64,000 nt of DNA. It comes from Tomocerus qinae. Its lineage: Eukaryota; Arthropoda; Collembola; Entomobryomorpha; Tomoceridae. Shown here in pieces: positions 10,714 to 21,606 of this stretch. Location of the stretch: the NCBI GenBank assembly GCA_020055645.1, contig CM034546.1:79546001-79610000 (forward strand), in the 5' to 3' direction. Both the position numbers and the translations under genes were made by a program. The stretch's first letter is position 1. Each line of letters starts with the position of its first letter. Below the pieces are notes generated by a model. It did no database searches, was not told the origin of the DNA, and worked only from the letters and a program-made list of their open reading frames with translations.

Positions 10714-11356
10714 ATGAAAATTATGTTAGTTTTCTTCGCCATCGTATTATCAGCAGTAGTTGTCATTGGTAAAGGCACATTTCAATAAAAAATACCATTC
10801 TATTATGAAATTCATTAATCGGATATATGATTTGAAAGCAGTTATATTTTTGATATTAGCTGAAGATACGTCTGCGATCGTCAATGAAGGTAAAAAATTC
10901 AGAATTTCAAAATTTCAGATTATGTATCCTAAATGACAACTTGACCTGAATTCAATTTTGCCATGTGTGTGTTATGTTATCCCAAAGTCGACAATTCTAC
11001 TAAAATTGTGGATGTGGATAATAATATGGCTGAAAAAAACAAAACAGAAGATAAAATTGAAGGAAACTCTAAAGGAACCCAAGAAACCACTCATGAAAAA
11101 GGTTAGATAACATGATTTTTAATACCGGTCAGGTAAGTACATATTTTCAGTAATTACTTAGAATTTTTTTTTGAATTTCAGATATGCGAGAATCTCCAGA
11201 GGGTCATCGATGTAATTATACTTATCATATTTTGTAATATTTACCATAATAATATTTCATGTACAAAAAATAACTAATATTTTCATCGGTTTCTATATAG
11301 GCAAACGAAAATCTACTGGGGGCAAAGCTCCGCGAAGGCTGTTATGTGGAAATTAA
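10714..11356 (+). CDS. Secreted peptide, VNM-family structure, with histone H3-like last exon
   Basis: Exons: 10714-10768, 10860-10889, 10988-11101, 11182-11211, 11301-11356; 94 aa, all introns phase 1. Exon 1 is a signal peptide (MKIMLVFFAIVLSAVVVIG). Exon 2 (AEDTSAIVNE) matches the start of the family module but is truncated before the N-M-G part. Exon 3 is a Lys/Glu-rich linker. Exon 5 reads C-K-R-K-S-T-G-G-K-A-P-R-R-L-L-C-G-N and contains RKSTGGKAPR, identical to residues 8-17 of histone H3. The donor after exon 3 (GTTAGA) is atypical; without it translation stops at TAG 11104. The gene appears to be a family member that lost its repeats and gained an H3-derived end. Confidence 0.5.
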
Positions 11357-11374
11357 ATTAAGGCGGCAAGAAAC
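11306..11374 (+). pseudogene. Histone H3 N-terminal tail fragment
   Basis: In one frame, codons at 11306-11335 give RKSTGGKAPR (H3 residues 8-17). In the same frame, after a 3-codon expansion that includes a TAA, codons at 11360-11371 give KAAR (H3 residues 23-26). Two H3 blocks in the right order and frame are hard to explain by chance. No further H3 sequence follows, so this is a short captured piece rather than a histone gene. Its first part overlaps the last exon of the gene at 10714. Confidence 0.65.
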
Positions 11375-11731
11375 AATTTATAAATTTACATAAACGATTT
11401 AACAAACCAAAAAGTATTTAGTGCGCGGAGCCACACTAAATCGGAGAAAATAACTTGTTGCGCTTCCTTGTTAAAGGATCACGAGTCACAAGTGTTAGAG
11501 AATCACGATATTTTACGTGTTTATAGGTATAACAAAAATGGTGTACAGGAAAAATGGACACAGACATAGAAATAATTGAAAATTTTTTGAAGATGATCAG
11601 ATTAGATAATAGTTGATATTTCTTATTTAATAAAAAATACAACGACAATTCAGATCAGAACTAGTCAAAACTCAAGCAATTTTCCGAAATCTCTTAAATA
11701 TAAAAACTACTCAAAGCTTGAAAACTTTTAT
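11357..11731. other. Convergent intergenic spacer
   Basis: 375 bp between the 3' ends of the plus-strand gene at 10714 and the minus-strand lipocalin-like gene at 11732. Nothing else seen. Confidence 0.5.
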
Positions 11732-12585
11732 TTAAATTGAATCGCTATTTAAACAGTTCTCATTAAATAAAGAAACTGTGCTGTCAACAGAAAACCCCAG
11801 AGACTTGATGTGCTGAGTTATGGTCTTCTTTTCTGCATCAGTGAATACTTTACTTATTGAATGAGTGAACCATCCAACTTGACCATTTGGAAAACAGGCA
11901 ATGCCTACTTCAAAGTTTTTGTTATCCGTATAACTAGTGTAGAAATTAAAGTTTTCATCTGCAGGAAATAAATTGCAATATTATTAATTCATATTTCATA
12001 ACCGTGAAATTGTAAATAATATCTAGTTAATATTTATATTTTATATTGTATACTTACGGTATTCAGTAATACTAAGATTGATGTCATCACATATTGCCAT
12101 TCCTGGAAAATCTGCAGAAAGTTTGCAATTCCATTCTGACGTGAGATTTCCAAATCCATTGAAGTATCCATTGCTTCCTACACTTTCGTTATTGGCCGGT
12201 TTGACTTTTACCGTTAAACAGAGGTCATCAAAGTTATCCTCTAAAGAAAGCAACTGACCTCGAAGGACTTCGGCGAAATGGAGTCTTGCTACATCATTTC
12301 CCAAAATGACATTCCATCCTTCAGATGGTTCAATTTCTGACTAAGGAATTCATTCAGCAAAAATAAAAGGAACTACAATTTGGTTCTTGAAAAATGTTCA
12401 CATTGATAAAATTTAAAATCGTTACTCACCCAGGCCTGATCAATGTCAAAAAATGGTGTAGGCGAAAAACACAGGTTTGCATATTGCTTTTGAGATTCAA
12501 TACAAGTGTCTGCACAGTTCGCTGATTTAAATAAGACAACTGCCACCAAAACCGTTTTCAGTGATAGTATAATATTATTATACAT
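11732..12585 (-). CDS. Secreted lipocalin-like protein (array copy 1)
   Basis: Exons (minus): 12585-12430, 12340-12058, 11958-11732; 221 aa, introns in phases 0 and 1 as in every copy of the array. Exon 1 encodes a signal peptide, then C-x3-S-Q-K-x-Y-A-N-L-C-F-S-P. Exon 2 starts with EGWNVILGNDVARLHF and contains NFDDLC, EWNCK and GMAICDD. Exon 3 has CFPNGQVGWFTHS, a helix-like stretch and a final ENC. The layout (N-terminal Cys and Pro, a Gly-Trp strand start, C-terminal amphipathic helix then Cys) resembles a diverged lipocalin, but the classic G-x-W is not exact, so the family call is tentative. An N-glycosylation site (NLT) lies in exon 2. It is the most diverged copy. Confidence 0.7.
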
Positions 12586-13970
12586 TTTATATGTATAACT
12601 TATTGAGTAATATATAGCTACAAATTTGGCGCACAATATTATTTTAAATAGTATGTTGTGTTCAGTTGGCAGAAAATGTAACTACTGTTTTACTGTTTGT
12701 CTTTGTTGGTGCAATGGTAGTAGTAAACACTAAATAGGTGAGCATTTCTTCACCCACCACCTTTTAATTTGGGAAAAATATTATTATTCATCACTTTGAT
12801 TTTTCTGATTCACAATTCCAGACGCCATTGTTATGTAATAAATTATTTTGCAGGCATTTCCTACAACATCTCTGCTGGAAGATCAAGGCTAATTAGTATA
12901 CAAAAGTACAAGGGAGGGAAAATAAAAATTCTGTTTGTGTATGTAGTATGCATTACATTTTAGTAAGTATTCTTAAGTTACTTACATACCAAGTTTTACC
13001 GATGCAAATAATAAAAATAACTTTATTATTTACTACAGCATCTATTTATACATTACTATTAATTTGCATCTCTAGGAATAGGAATACATTTTAAATTCTT
13101 ATTTCCATTGTTAAAGCAGTATTTGTATTTACTGTACGATAGAAAGCGACAAATCTAATATTCATATTCATACTACACAGTTGCTTGCAAAAATTATATT
13201 AGGCATATAATATTATACTTACATACTGACCATTAAATGATGCAAATATATTTACAATGCTTAAAATCTCGTAGTTTATAAGTACCTTAATCAAGAAACA
13301 AATCAACATGTCTGAGTAGTTTGTGGAACAAAGTCTTTGAATGTCTGTTTCATCAGATTAGATGTTAGATAAGATAAGGCGGACATGATGCATGCAGCAT
13401 TGTGACCGGTTTAAGCCTGATATCAAGGGATTTCTATAACTTATAACGTCTTGCCTTTGTGTTAGTAAATAAGAAATGTTTGTTTTATTACATTCCCTAA
13501 CCCGTTGGATTGCATATAAGTTTACGAATCTTTGTGTATGCTACAATTATCAACACTTGCAGTAAGTAATGCCTTAAATGTAAAATACCAATATCAGTTT
13601 AAAAATCAAATTGCAATATTGCAATTTAATACTGGACGTATATTTAGATAAACGATTAACATACGTAACTTAAAGTTTTAAATCATTAACAAAATGGAGG
13701 CCTTATTCTCTAAATCAATAGTTTTCAGCATTTTGCGTTTTTTGTTACTGGTTGGAAATAATTGCACAAAGCTGATTTTATAAGATAGAACAGACATGTA
13801 TTTAGTCCCGGATTGATATAGTTCTGAATTCTGAACAATGGCGACAATGAAATTTTCAAACTTTCAACAATAATAATAGTTTATTTATTACTCAATATAA
13901 GCTTCAAAACTTTTTCATGGAAAGTATGTACATTTCCGTTTGAATAAGTCCTTTAACATAATTGCTGAAT
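12586..13970. other. Intergenic; one signal-like mini-ORF
   Basis: It carries the 5' flank of the lipocalin-like gene at 12585. A 29-codon open frame at 13694-13783 (plus) begins with a hydrophobic leader-like stretch (MEALFSKSIVFSILRFLLL), but no splice donor or continuation supports it. No other exon seen. Confidence 0.4.
13880..13885 (-). terminator. Poly(A) signal for the defensin gene
   Basis: TTTATT on the plus strand (AATAAA on minus) lies 86 bp past the defensin stop codon. Confidence 0.45.
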
Positions 13971-14334
13971 TCAGTAGGTATGGCACTTGCAAGTGGATAC
14001 ATTGCATTGATTCTGTCTACGAGAACATTGATAGTGGCAAGCCACCCTTCGAAGCCCATCGCATCCCGCTTCAACCTTTAAAAAATAAAAAACAATAAGA
14101 TATTTTATTGATTACAAATGCTACTGAAAACTACACATACAATCCATTCAACGTAAGGATAATTTTTTAAAACTTCTATCAAAACGTACAATCTGGAGAT
14201 ATGAGAATTAGACAATCTCATGGAAACTAGTTATAATTGAAAATGTATAAACAATGTCAATTTCTTACCATGTTGAAATCCAATACGATGATGATTCCCA
14301 AAACCAGTAAGGTTATCCACCAGAGAGATATCAT
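13971..14334 (-). CDS. Defensin-like CS-alpha-beta peptide precursor
   Basis: Two exons (minus): 14334-14269 and 14075-13971, phase-0 intron with GTAAGA donor; 56 aa. Exon 1 is a strongly hydrophobic leader (22 residues). Exon 2 begins VEA, a good signal-peptidase site, and then the mature peptide of about 31 residues. Its cysteines at 27, 35, 39, 46, 51 and 53 follow C-x7-C-x3-C-x6-C-x4-C-x-C. The C-x3-C and C-x-C pair define the cysteine-stabilised alpha-beta fold of invertebrate defensins. The peptide is basic (four Arg, one Lys). Known family role: secreted antimicrobial peptide. The fold is shared with some ion-channel toxins, so activity is not proven. The loop between Cys3 and Cys4 is short for an insect defensin. 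A TATA box sits 80 bp upstream of the ATG. Confidence 0.75.
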
Positions 14335-14412
14335 TTTAACACAGTTTACTGTTTAAGTGAAATATTACTTCTTATCTAGGAGTGGTGATCACAGTAATCT
14401 CAAATGCCTTGC

Positions 14413-14420
14413 ATTTTATA
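14413..14420 (-). promoter_or_regulatory. TATA box of the defensin gene
   Basis: TATAAAAT on the minus strand, 79 bp upstream of the ATG at 14334. A GATA-type motif (AGATAAG, minus, about 14370) lies between TATA and the ATG. No clear Rel/kappa-B decamer was found by eye. Confidence 0.5.
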
Positions 14421-15455
14421 GAAAATACTATTTACAATTTTTATAAAATGACCATAATACATTGTCACTCTATAACATGAACAAGTTTGGGTTATTATGT
14501 TAAACGACATCAATAGTATGATATGCAGCCTTTTTTACACTCATATTCATCAACATGATTACCAATAATATTTTTGGATATTTAATTTTCCAGTACGCAA
14601 ATAACTATTCCACGTAGTGCTTAATATTATATTATTTATTAACTCTATGGTGATTTATTTAAAAGCAACAATGATGTTTATGTTGCATAATATTATACCG
14701 ATTACACAAGTAATACAATAAAAAAAATTCTATCTATTCATTAGTTTCTCCTTTGTATCATTGATTTGAGAATCGTCAAAAATATTGTGCCTTTTAAGCC
14801 AATGAAAATAAATATTGTTATAATATAATTAAATAATATTCATTATTCATGTACGAAGCATTGTCCGATAATAATATTGTCAATTTGTAACCTAATTTAA
14901 TCTATGCTAAAAAATGCTAATGTGTTTAAAATGGAGAAAAGGAAAATATGGGAAACCTTGAAGTTGTAATCCTGAAAAGTAGACATCTAATTTATGCAGT
15001 TGAGAACGTACTTTCAAAACTTATTAACCTGATATTTGATAAATAATTTGCTTTTGCTTCTTTACTACAAAAGTCTATCTTTTATTATCAAATTGAATTT
15101 CTGCTTACATTGAAGTGTATTAAATTTTAGACTTTACGTGCTTTAATGTGCTACAGGTAATTTTTAAATCTTGTTTTCCATTGAACATTTAAATTTCAAA
15201 TAATAACACAGTATATTTTAAACAAATTAAATATAATTTCAACAGTGTAAAAACTACTGGATACATGTTGTATATGGAAACTCTTAATTCCGAATCGTCA
15301 CTCATGTGTTATTTAACTGAATTTTAAAAATCCAAAGACAGCAAGAGGAATAAGAAAATTTATAAAATAAACAGTAAACAATGTTGTGTACGCTGTGATG
15401 TGAATTATAATAATATCATTGTGAAAATAATAATGAAGGTCAGGCTAAGTGGATG
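14421..15455. other. Intergenic, no gene seen
   Basis: AT-rich spacer upstream of the defensin and downstream of the lipocalin-like copy at 15456. No exon, hairpin or repeat stands out. Confidence 0.5.
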
Positions 15456-16421
15456 TTATTTCCCTCCGGTACATTTTGCTTCGTCATACAAAGTGACAGT
15501 ATTGTCATTGGAAAATCCTAATGCCGTAATTTTCTCTTCGATAGTTGCCTTCTCCTCGTCAGTGAAGCTTTTGTTTATTGAAGAAGCAAGCCATCCAACT
15601 TGGCCATTGGGAAAACAAGCGATGGACAGAGTGAAACTTTTGTTATTGGAGTAAATCAGGTAGTAATTGTAGAGTTCATCTTTGAAAACATTACAGCGTT
15701 AAACTTTGATTCAAAATTCTAATTTTGGCAAATTCTATTAATTACAATTTAATTATTTAAGTTTTAATGAAAACATACGGTAGTTAGTAACTCCGGGGTT
15801 AACATCATCACATAAGAGAAGTCCAGGAAAGTCCACAGAAGTTTTGCATGTCCAATTGGCAGTGAGATCCTTATAACCGGAATATTGCCCGGCTATTGTT
15901 TTTGTTTCTTCATCTCGAACCGCTGTCTTGCTCGTGAGGCAAATATCATCAAAGTTATCTGTAGGCATAAGTAGTTCTCCTTTAAGTCCATCTGCCAAAT
16001 GAAGTCTTACTACATCATTTCCTAAAATCATACTCCATCCGTCAGCAGGTTGGCTGCTCGCGATCTGCAAATTTATTTCACAAAAGCAATAATCAGTTAC
16101 CTACTAAATTTAATTGTCTATTAAGTCGATTTAATTAAACACAGTGTTAATTACAATAGAAAGATTAAAAGGATTAATTAATTGACTAAATTGGATTTAA
16201 TTATATAATTGTATGAAAGTGAAAATAATGGAACTTGAACACTGAAAATATTAGCAATTAATATTTTGTCTTACCCAAGCAAGATCAAGTTCGGTGAATG
16301 GTTTCGGTGAAAAACACAAATTAGAAAAATGCTTCTCAGAATCTTCACAAGATGTTAGGTCGCCGTTGCCCATTCCGACAACGGCCAAAATTAAAACTTG
16401 AACAGACAGAAGGAAATACAT
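15456..16421 (-). CDS. Secreted lipocalin-like protein (array copy 2)
   Basis: Exons (minus): 16421-16275, 16064-15779, 15679-15456; 218 aa, phases 0 and 1. Signal peptide, then C-E-D-S-E-K-H-F-S-N-L-C-F-S-P. Exon 2 opens SSQPADGWSMILGNDVVRLH and keeps the NFDDIC, NWTCK and GLLLCDD cysteine motifs. Exon 3 has CFPNGQVGWLASS, FTDEEKATIEEKI and ends KCTGGK. All seven cysteines conserved in the array are present and no frame lesion is seen, so it is probably functional. A putative TATA (TATAAATA, about 16638-16631) lies 210 bp upstream of the ATG, farther than in the other copies. The lipocalin assignment is tentative, as for the other copies. Confidence 0.75.
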
Positions 16422-19022
16422 TTTGCCAAAAATGTATTTTTAAAACTCCAGATGCTAGAAATTATTTAGCTATGGTGGTAGTTGTTGAATTTTGAAATTA
16501 ATGTTTGCTTCTTTGGAATCACAATTGAAAATATTTTTGATTTTGAGAGGCTTATTTCAATATTTAACGGAAACTTTGAGTTGGTTTGAAGAACTGATGT
16601 TGAGTATGACAGTCTTAACAAATCTTGCCTTATTTATACAAAATGTTACAGATAGGTACCTGCATATTTAATTTCAAACAAATTAAACCTTAGTAGTTGG
16701 TGAAATGCCAACATAATTACCAGTTGTTTTTTATAAGTGTCGTATGAAATGAAATGTCGGTGAGCGATGCTGTGCAAGCTACATCGCATGTTGCATACAA
16801 TGTCTTGTCGTGTTAAAATCCAGTATATGAAACCATGTTAAAAATTTAAATTATTAAATTGGTAGGTGGGCCGAAATCCATAACAGTTTAGTAACTTCTT
16901 ATAATTTTGTAGAATAAAAACAACAAGACAAGACATTTCCTCGTGTAAAATAAGGAAATAAAACAGGCTGCTGTGCAAGTCTCAAGAAGTTTGTAAGCCT
17001 ATATTTATAAAGTTCGGTGGTATTATTTATTCATAAAATATTAATAATGGCCATGACAATAAAGCGAGAACCTAGTCGATGTTTATGTAGCTGTTTGTTT
17101 TGTCAGTTTTAAAAGTGACATGCTAAATTTATTCCACTTAAACCAATAGTTTATAGAAAGTATGTAAATCAATGGTAGTTGGGTTTGTATTAGGTATTAC
17201 TATTTAATATTTATTAGTTATTGTCTACTCTTTTCTAAGGTTTCTTCTCCATGTTTAGATATGTAAAAATAAGCAGAGACAATAAACCATAATTTTTTAT
17301 GCTATACGACTTAAAGATGTTAGTAATTGGGGATTAGGTTTAAAGATACTAATCTTTACGCGCTGCTTCCTCAGGACTTAGAAAATTATCTCTGGTACTA
17401 ATTTTATGTCTAATTAACTGACTTATTTGAAAATAAAGCAACTCATAGTTACATAATTACCCCGCAACATGAAACAATTAGTCATCTGATAAAAACAGAA
17501 CAATGTTCCTCTTTAATTTTTAAAACTGTGCTTCGTATTAATTTCAACCCTTTAAAAATTCCGGAAAATCCTTGACAATTGTCAATTTACAATTTTTCAA
17601 ATAAATAATTAATTGACTAACCTAACTTATAAAGAATTAAATCATAACATTATTTCCTCGAATAAAGTAAAAACCGATATTAAACTGCAACTGAACATCT
17701 TCGTTTTATTATGATAAAAAAAGTAAATAAAAAAGGGAAGATGTGATGCATAAATGCATGCAATAGCAAAGATAAATGTCAGTTTATGACTCGTTATGAG
17801 TTTAGGATTTATGACCATGACGATTTCTTCTTTTGTTGCATTAACGACTATGCATTTTATTTCTTTTTTGTGTGCACATCTATCTAAAAACAAAAATTAA
17901 AACAGCAATATTTCTAAGGAACTGCGTTGTTGTCGAAAAATATATCAAAATTTGGTCCCTTATTTCCGAGAACTAAAAACGATTTTGGCGCAAATGCTGT
18001 TAGTATTTCATCTGGTACTATATTTACCTCCTGAGCACTATATCTGCAGGATGTATAATTTATTAGTGAATACATATCTCAGAAATTTAACCAAAAGCCA
18101 TATCGAATTCAAGGAATAAAAACTTCAAGATTTATGTACTTTCATAAAGTTTTCGTTTGATACAATAACTAAACGCCTATCTAAACCCATCTCTAAGCAT
18201 ATGGATTGAATGAATTAGGCAATTTCCAGTACCAAACAAAATTTTATGTATAATAAGCTATTTACCATACCAAATTGAAAAGTGATGTGTTACAGGAAAT
18301 GTGTACAAACCGGATATAAGCAAACGTCCTTGGATAATTTGTATTCCCAAAAACCCAAATTTAGATTTTTAAACAACTTCGCTTGATTAAAAACAATCAA
18401 AATTACATTATAGTACATTTGACAGTCAACAAGTTGTTTTAAATTGTGCTAGGTTCGTTAAAAAAAGAATATTTTGTTTTTGAAAACACAAAATTAATTG
18501 TTCTAGGGTGTTTGGATATGTTTGGTCTGTACACATTTCCTGTAACATATACGGGCTTTTCCATTCTTAAAGGGAGGAGAAGGGTATATGAATTCCGTAC
18601 AAGAAGTAGTGTAGACCGTCCGCGGCTTATTATGATTCCTCAAATTTATTTTAGATATTGTTTTGTAAACTTTAATTAAGTGATTGTCATGATTTAAGGT
18701 CATCATGATAATTTAATTCTCGATGACGTTTGCCACTTTTAAAAGTCAAATACTGACTAAGGATGTTTTCATGAATAAATGAAGAGTGATATTAGTTGCC
18801 AAATTACTGTCACTTTATTATCAATTACTATCAAAATGTTTAGTCCTTTTTAAATAATTATTTACCATAAAAGACTATTGCCACACTTATTCCTCACCAA
18901 TTTCACATGGGATATGAAATATTTAATAAATTCCTTACTTACAATAATGTATTTAAAAAAACTAGCCAGTTGATAGCTAAGAAGGAAACAATTTGGAAGG
19001 AATAATGATCATTGATAATCAA
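16422..19022. other. Intergenic region with an inverted repeat
   Basis: No exon supported in 2.6 kb. It contains a 20-bp perfect inverted repeat (18288-18547). A poly(A)-type TTTATT around 18811 could serve the minus-strand gene ending at 19023. Confidence 0.5.
18288..18547. repeat. Inverted repeat, 20-bp perfect arms
   Basis: TGTTACAGGAAATGTGTACA at 18288-18307 is repeated in reverse complement at 18528-18547. The similarity continues imperfectly inward for roughly 40 bp more on each side, with a spacer of 220 bp between the perfect arms. No target-site duplication is evident. It could be a foldback element or a small inverted duplication. Confidence 0.6.
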
Positions 19023-21606
19023 CTATAACTCCCTAGGTAACTCACCTCCAACCTTTCCTGTCTTTAAAATGCCTTTCAATCCGAAATTTCCTTTAATAGT
19101 ACCAGAAACTGAAATAATCAAAGTTTCGTTGGAACGACTGATAATTTCCATATTCCTTTTACCAGATGAATTAAGGACATCTTCAACAATCTCAGCGGGT
19201 ACCAGGCTTTCTTTGGTCTCATTGGGAAGATTTGCTAAGACTCTTTCTGCCAGTCCGTTTATTTCCATTTTTGCAGTGAAAGGAATTTCAACATCCCGAG
19301 CCATGATAGCATAAATGCTCACTTCGATGTTTGTGTGGGATGGAATTTGGATTTCTTTTCTCAGTGTAACTGTGTGTTGGATTTCTGTCGATTTCTCTTC
19401 GCTAGCTTCAAAACCACCTTGGAATGAAAATTCCTGGCTCCCACAACCCACAAGGGAATCCAAGTAAACGGTCGTTTTATGCATCATGGCCCAAGAATCC
19501 GTCAATGAAATTCTAAATTGATCTTTCATTTCCACATATTCTTTTACGGTGGAAAAAATTTCATAACTGTTGGGATTAGGTAGACGATTCTTAGATATCA
19601 ATTGGCTGTCTTGATTTTCTTCACGTCCAAGAATGTCACCCAGCTCCAGCGATTGGTTAAATTTGAAATCGAAAACCTTGGCTTCTAATTTAATATTAGA
19701 CGACTGTGCGAATGAAAATTTGGAATCGTCGCCCATGTCATTGGCCATTTGAATGTAATAATTAAAGTTATTATGTTTGACCGTAGTCCAAGTTAGGAAT
19801 TTGCTTCGTCTTGCAAAATTCTCCAGTTTGTAGTAATTGTTTTCATTCGTACCTTTAACTATCCACAAAGCATCATTTCGCCATGCTCCACCAGGCGACA
19901 TTTTACTTCTTGCATCAGGTTCGTCGTAAACCGCAACGTGATGACCACTTCTAACTTTAGCACTCGCCCATATCAAATAACCGTTGGGTTTACCACGATT
20001 GGTCATTGTGTATCCAATGGAAGATTCGGTTGGTCCAAATGTCCATTGGTTTTCGAACTGGTAATCCCTTCCAGTCTCGTACCGAGGCAACTCACTTGGC
20101 GCCAATTCCACTTCGATGTAATACTTTCCTTTATTGACCCAGGTAATCCAACCTTGGGGAAAGGTTTTCATCCCCATTCTGTAATATAAACCAGTGTATA
20201 GATGTGTCCCATTAATTTTTAGAACGGGAACATATGTAACTGAATTCTGCAGGTTTCTTGATCCTACAGAACATGCTCCATTGCATTCCTTTCTTTTTCT
20301 GCGAGAAATAAAAACTTCTGCATCTACATCACTCGTTCTTTTATCAATGCTGCAATTTAAACAATTTCAACCAAATCTTTTCAAAAGGATGAAAGAAATA
20401 TTAATGCATTTAAACCATAGTGTAGGTAACATACAACCACATTTCATATACTTTGTTTTACCAATACGGCATTAAAAATCGAACCAAAATTTTAAAAACT
20501 ATTTCCGGTTTTTAAGATTTGAAAACCGAAAATATTTTTACAAACATTTTCATCGAACAATTCTAAAACAATTGTAACAGCATGTGTTTGCAGATATTCG
20601 TTAGAAAATATTTTTTAATAACATTAATTTTAGTGAAAATAAATATTTATTTTCCATTTTGAATGAGAAATTAATTCTTTTTTACCGGGTCTATCGACAT
20701 TCTTCAATTTTTTCCTACCATCTGGAATGATATTACTGTAATTATACGGCCTTGTACTGTCATTGACTCAAATATTTACAAATCTGGATTTTTTACTAAT
20801 TTTGACAACAAACGATTTTAAAACAAGGTTCTGAATTTAGATGTAAATTGTCACAAAGCCGGTTTTAAAAATCTTAAAACCGGTTTTAGATTTTAAAAAG
20901 CCGGGTTTAGATTTCAAAAAAACCAGTATTATTTTAAATAACACCGGAATATGCCCTTTGCTCTACTTACCACGTCGTTCTTAATTCTTTTACTTCTTGT
21001 TCCAAACGGTCAATTTTGGACTCTAAGTTATCCATCTTTTCAAACACATTGTTCACTTGTTCGCGTACTTGATAAATAGCGGAAAGTACATGGTTATTGG
21101 TAGTCTCCAATCTACAAATTTAAAGAAATATATTTTTAGACTTCGGTTTTACACTATCACAGAAAAAATGAAAATCTGTAAACAATTTTTTATCAGAATT
21201 CATAACAGTCAAATGGTATGCAAATTAGATAAAGCGAAATATCTGCTTAAAACTGAACTAATAGGTGATAGTAAATAATACAGTATATAGCGAATTTTTG
21301 CAACCTATTGGGGGCCAGAAATGGAATTTAATTTTAGATAATTTATTAAGCTACCTATGACTTAATACTACTTTGTATGCACATTTTAATTTACTGACGT
21401 ATTTCCATAGATTTATCTGATAGAAACTTAAATGATTAAAATTTCCTTTGAACCTTATAAGTAAATAATGAATAGTATAGGTAATTGAGATTATTTATTT
21501 ACTGATCTTTAGAGTCGTCATCACTCTGATCGGGTGTTAGACCTGAGGTTTTGTGTGTTGAAAAACACACAAGTAATGCACAACAAAAATTTGCACAAAA
21601 TTTCAT
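19023..21606 (-). CDS. Secreted coiled-coil plus aerolysin-like (pore-forming type) protein
   Basis: Three exons (minus): 21606-21503, 21111-20971, 20349-19023; 523 aa, frame continuous at both phase-2 junctions. Exon 1: Cys-rich signal peptide (about residues 1-22) and an acidic linker. Exon 2: heptad pattern of hydrophobic and Glu/Lys residues (about 40-82), a likely coiled coil for oligomerisation. Exon 3: a basic cluster (about residues 95-100), then a Trp/Gly-rich region (about 140-300) with trefoil-like repeats. The C-terminal half (about 310-523) is beta-rich, with Ser/Thr-alternating segments around 400-445 typical of the membrane-inserting region of the aerolysin / ETX-MTX2 / natterin superfamily. 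Animal members serve in defence, venom or mucus. Activity here is unproven; the family call rests on pattern, not a search. Confidence 0.65.
20480..20960. repeat. Self-similar AACCGGTTTT-type repeats in an intron
   Basis: Intron 2 of the aerolysin-like gene holds several direct and inverted variants of CCGGTTTTTAAGATTT and AAAACCGGTTTTAAAAAT (about 20500-20530 and 20855-20925). They look like remnants of a small foldback element; boundaries are unclear. Confidence 0.4.

Noticed and set aside
12769..12963. 64-codon frame with a hydrophobic start
   Set aside because: It begins at TTG, not ATG, with no splice support or paralogue.
13971..14075. Alternative reading of the defensin exon 2 in another phase (longer, Cys-poor peptide)
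   Set aside because: The phase-0 acceptor gives the CS-alpha-beta cysteine pattern directly after a signal-peptidase site; the other phase gives no recognisable protein.
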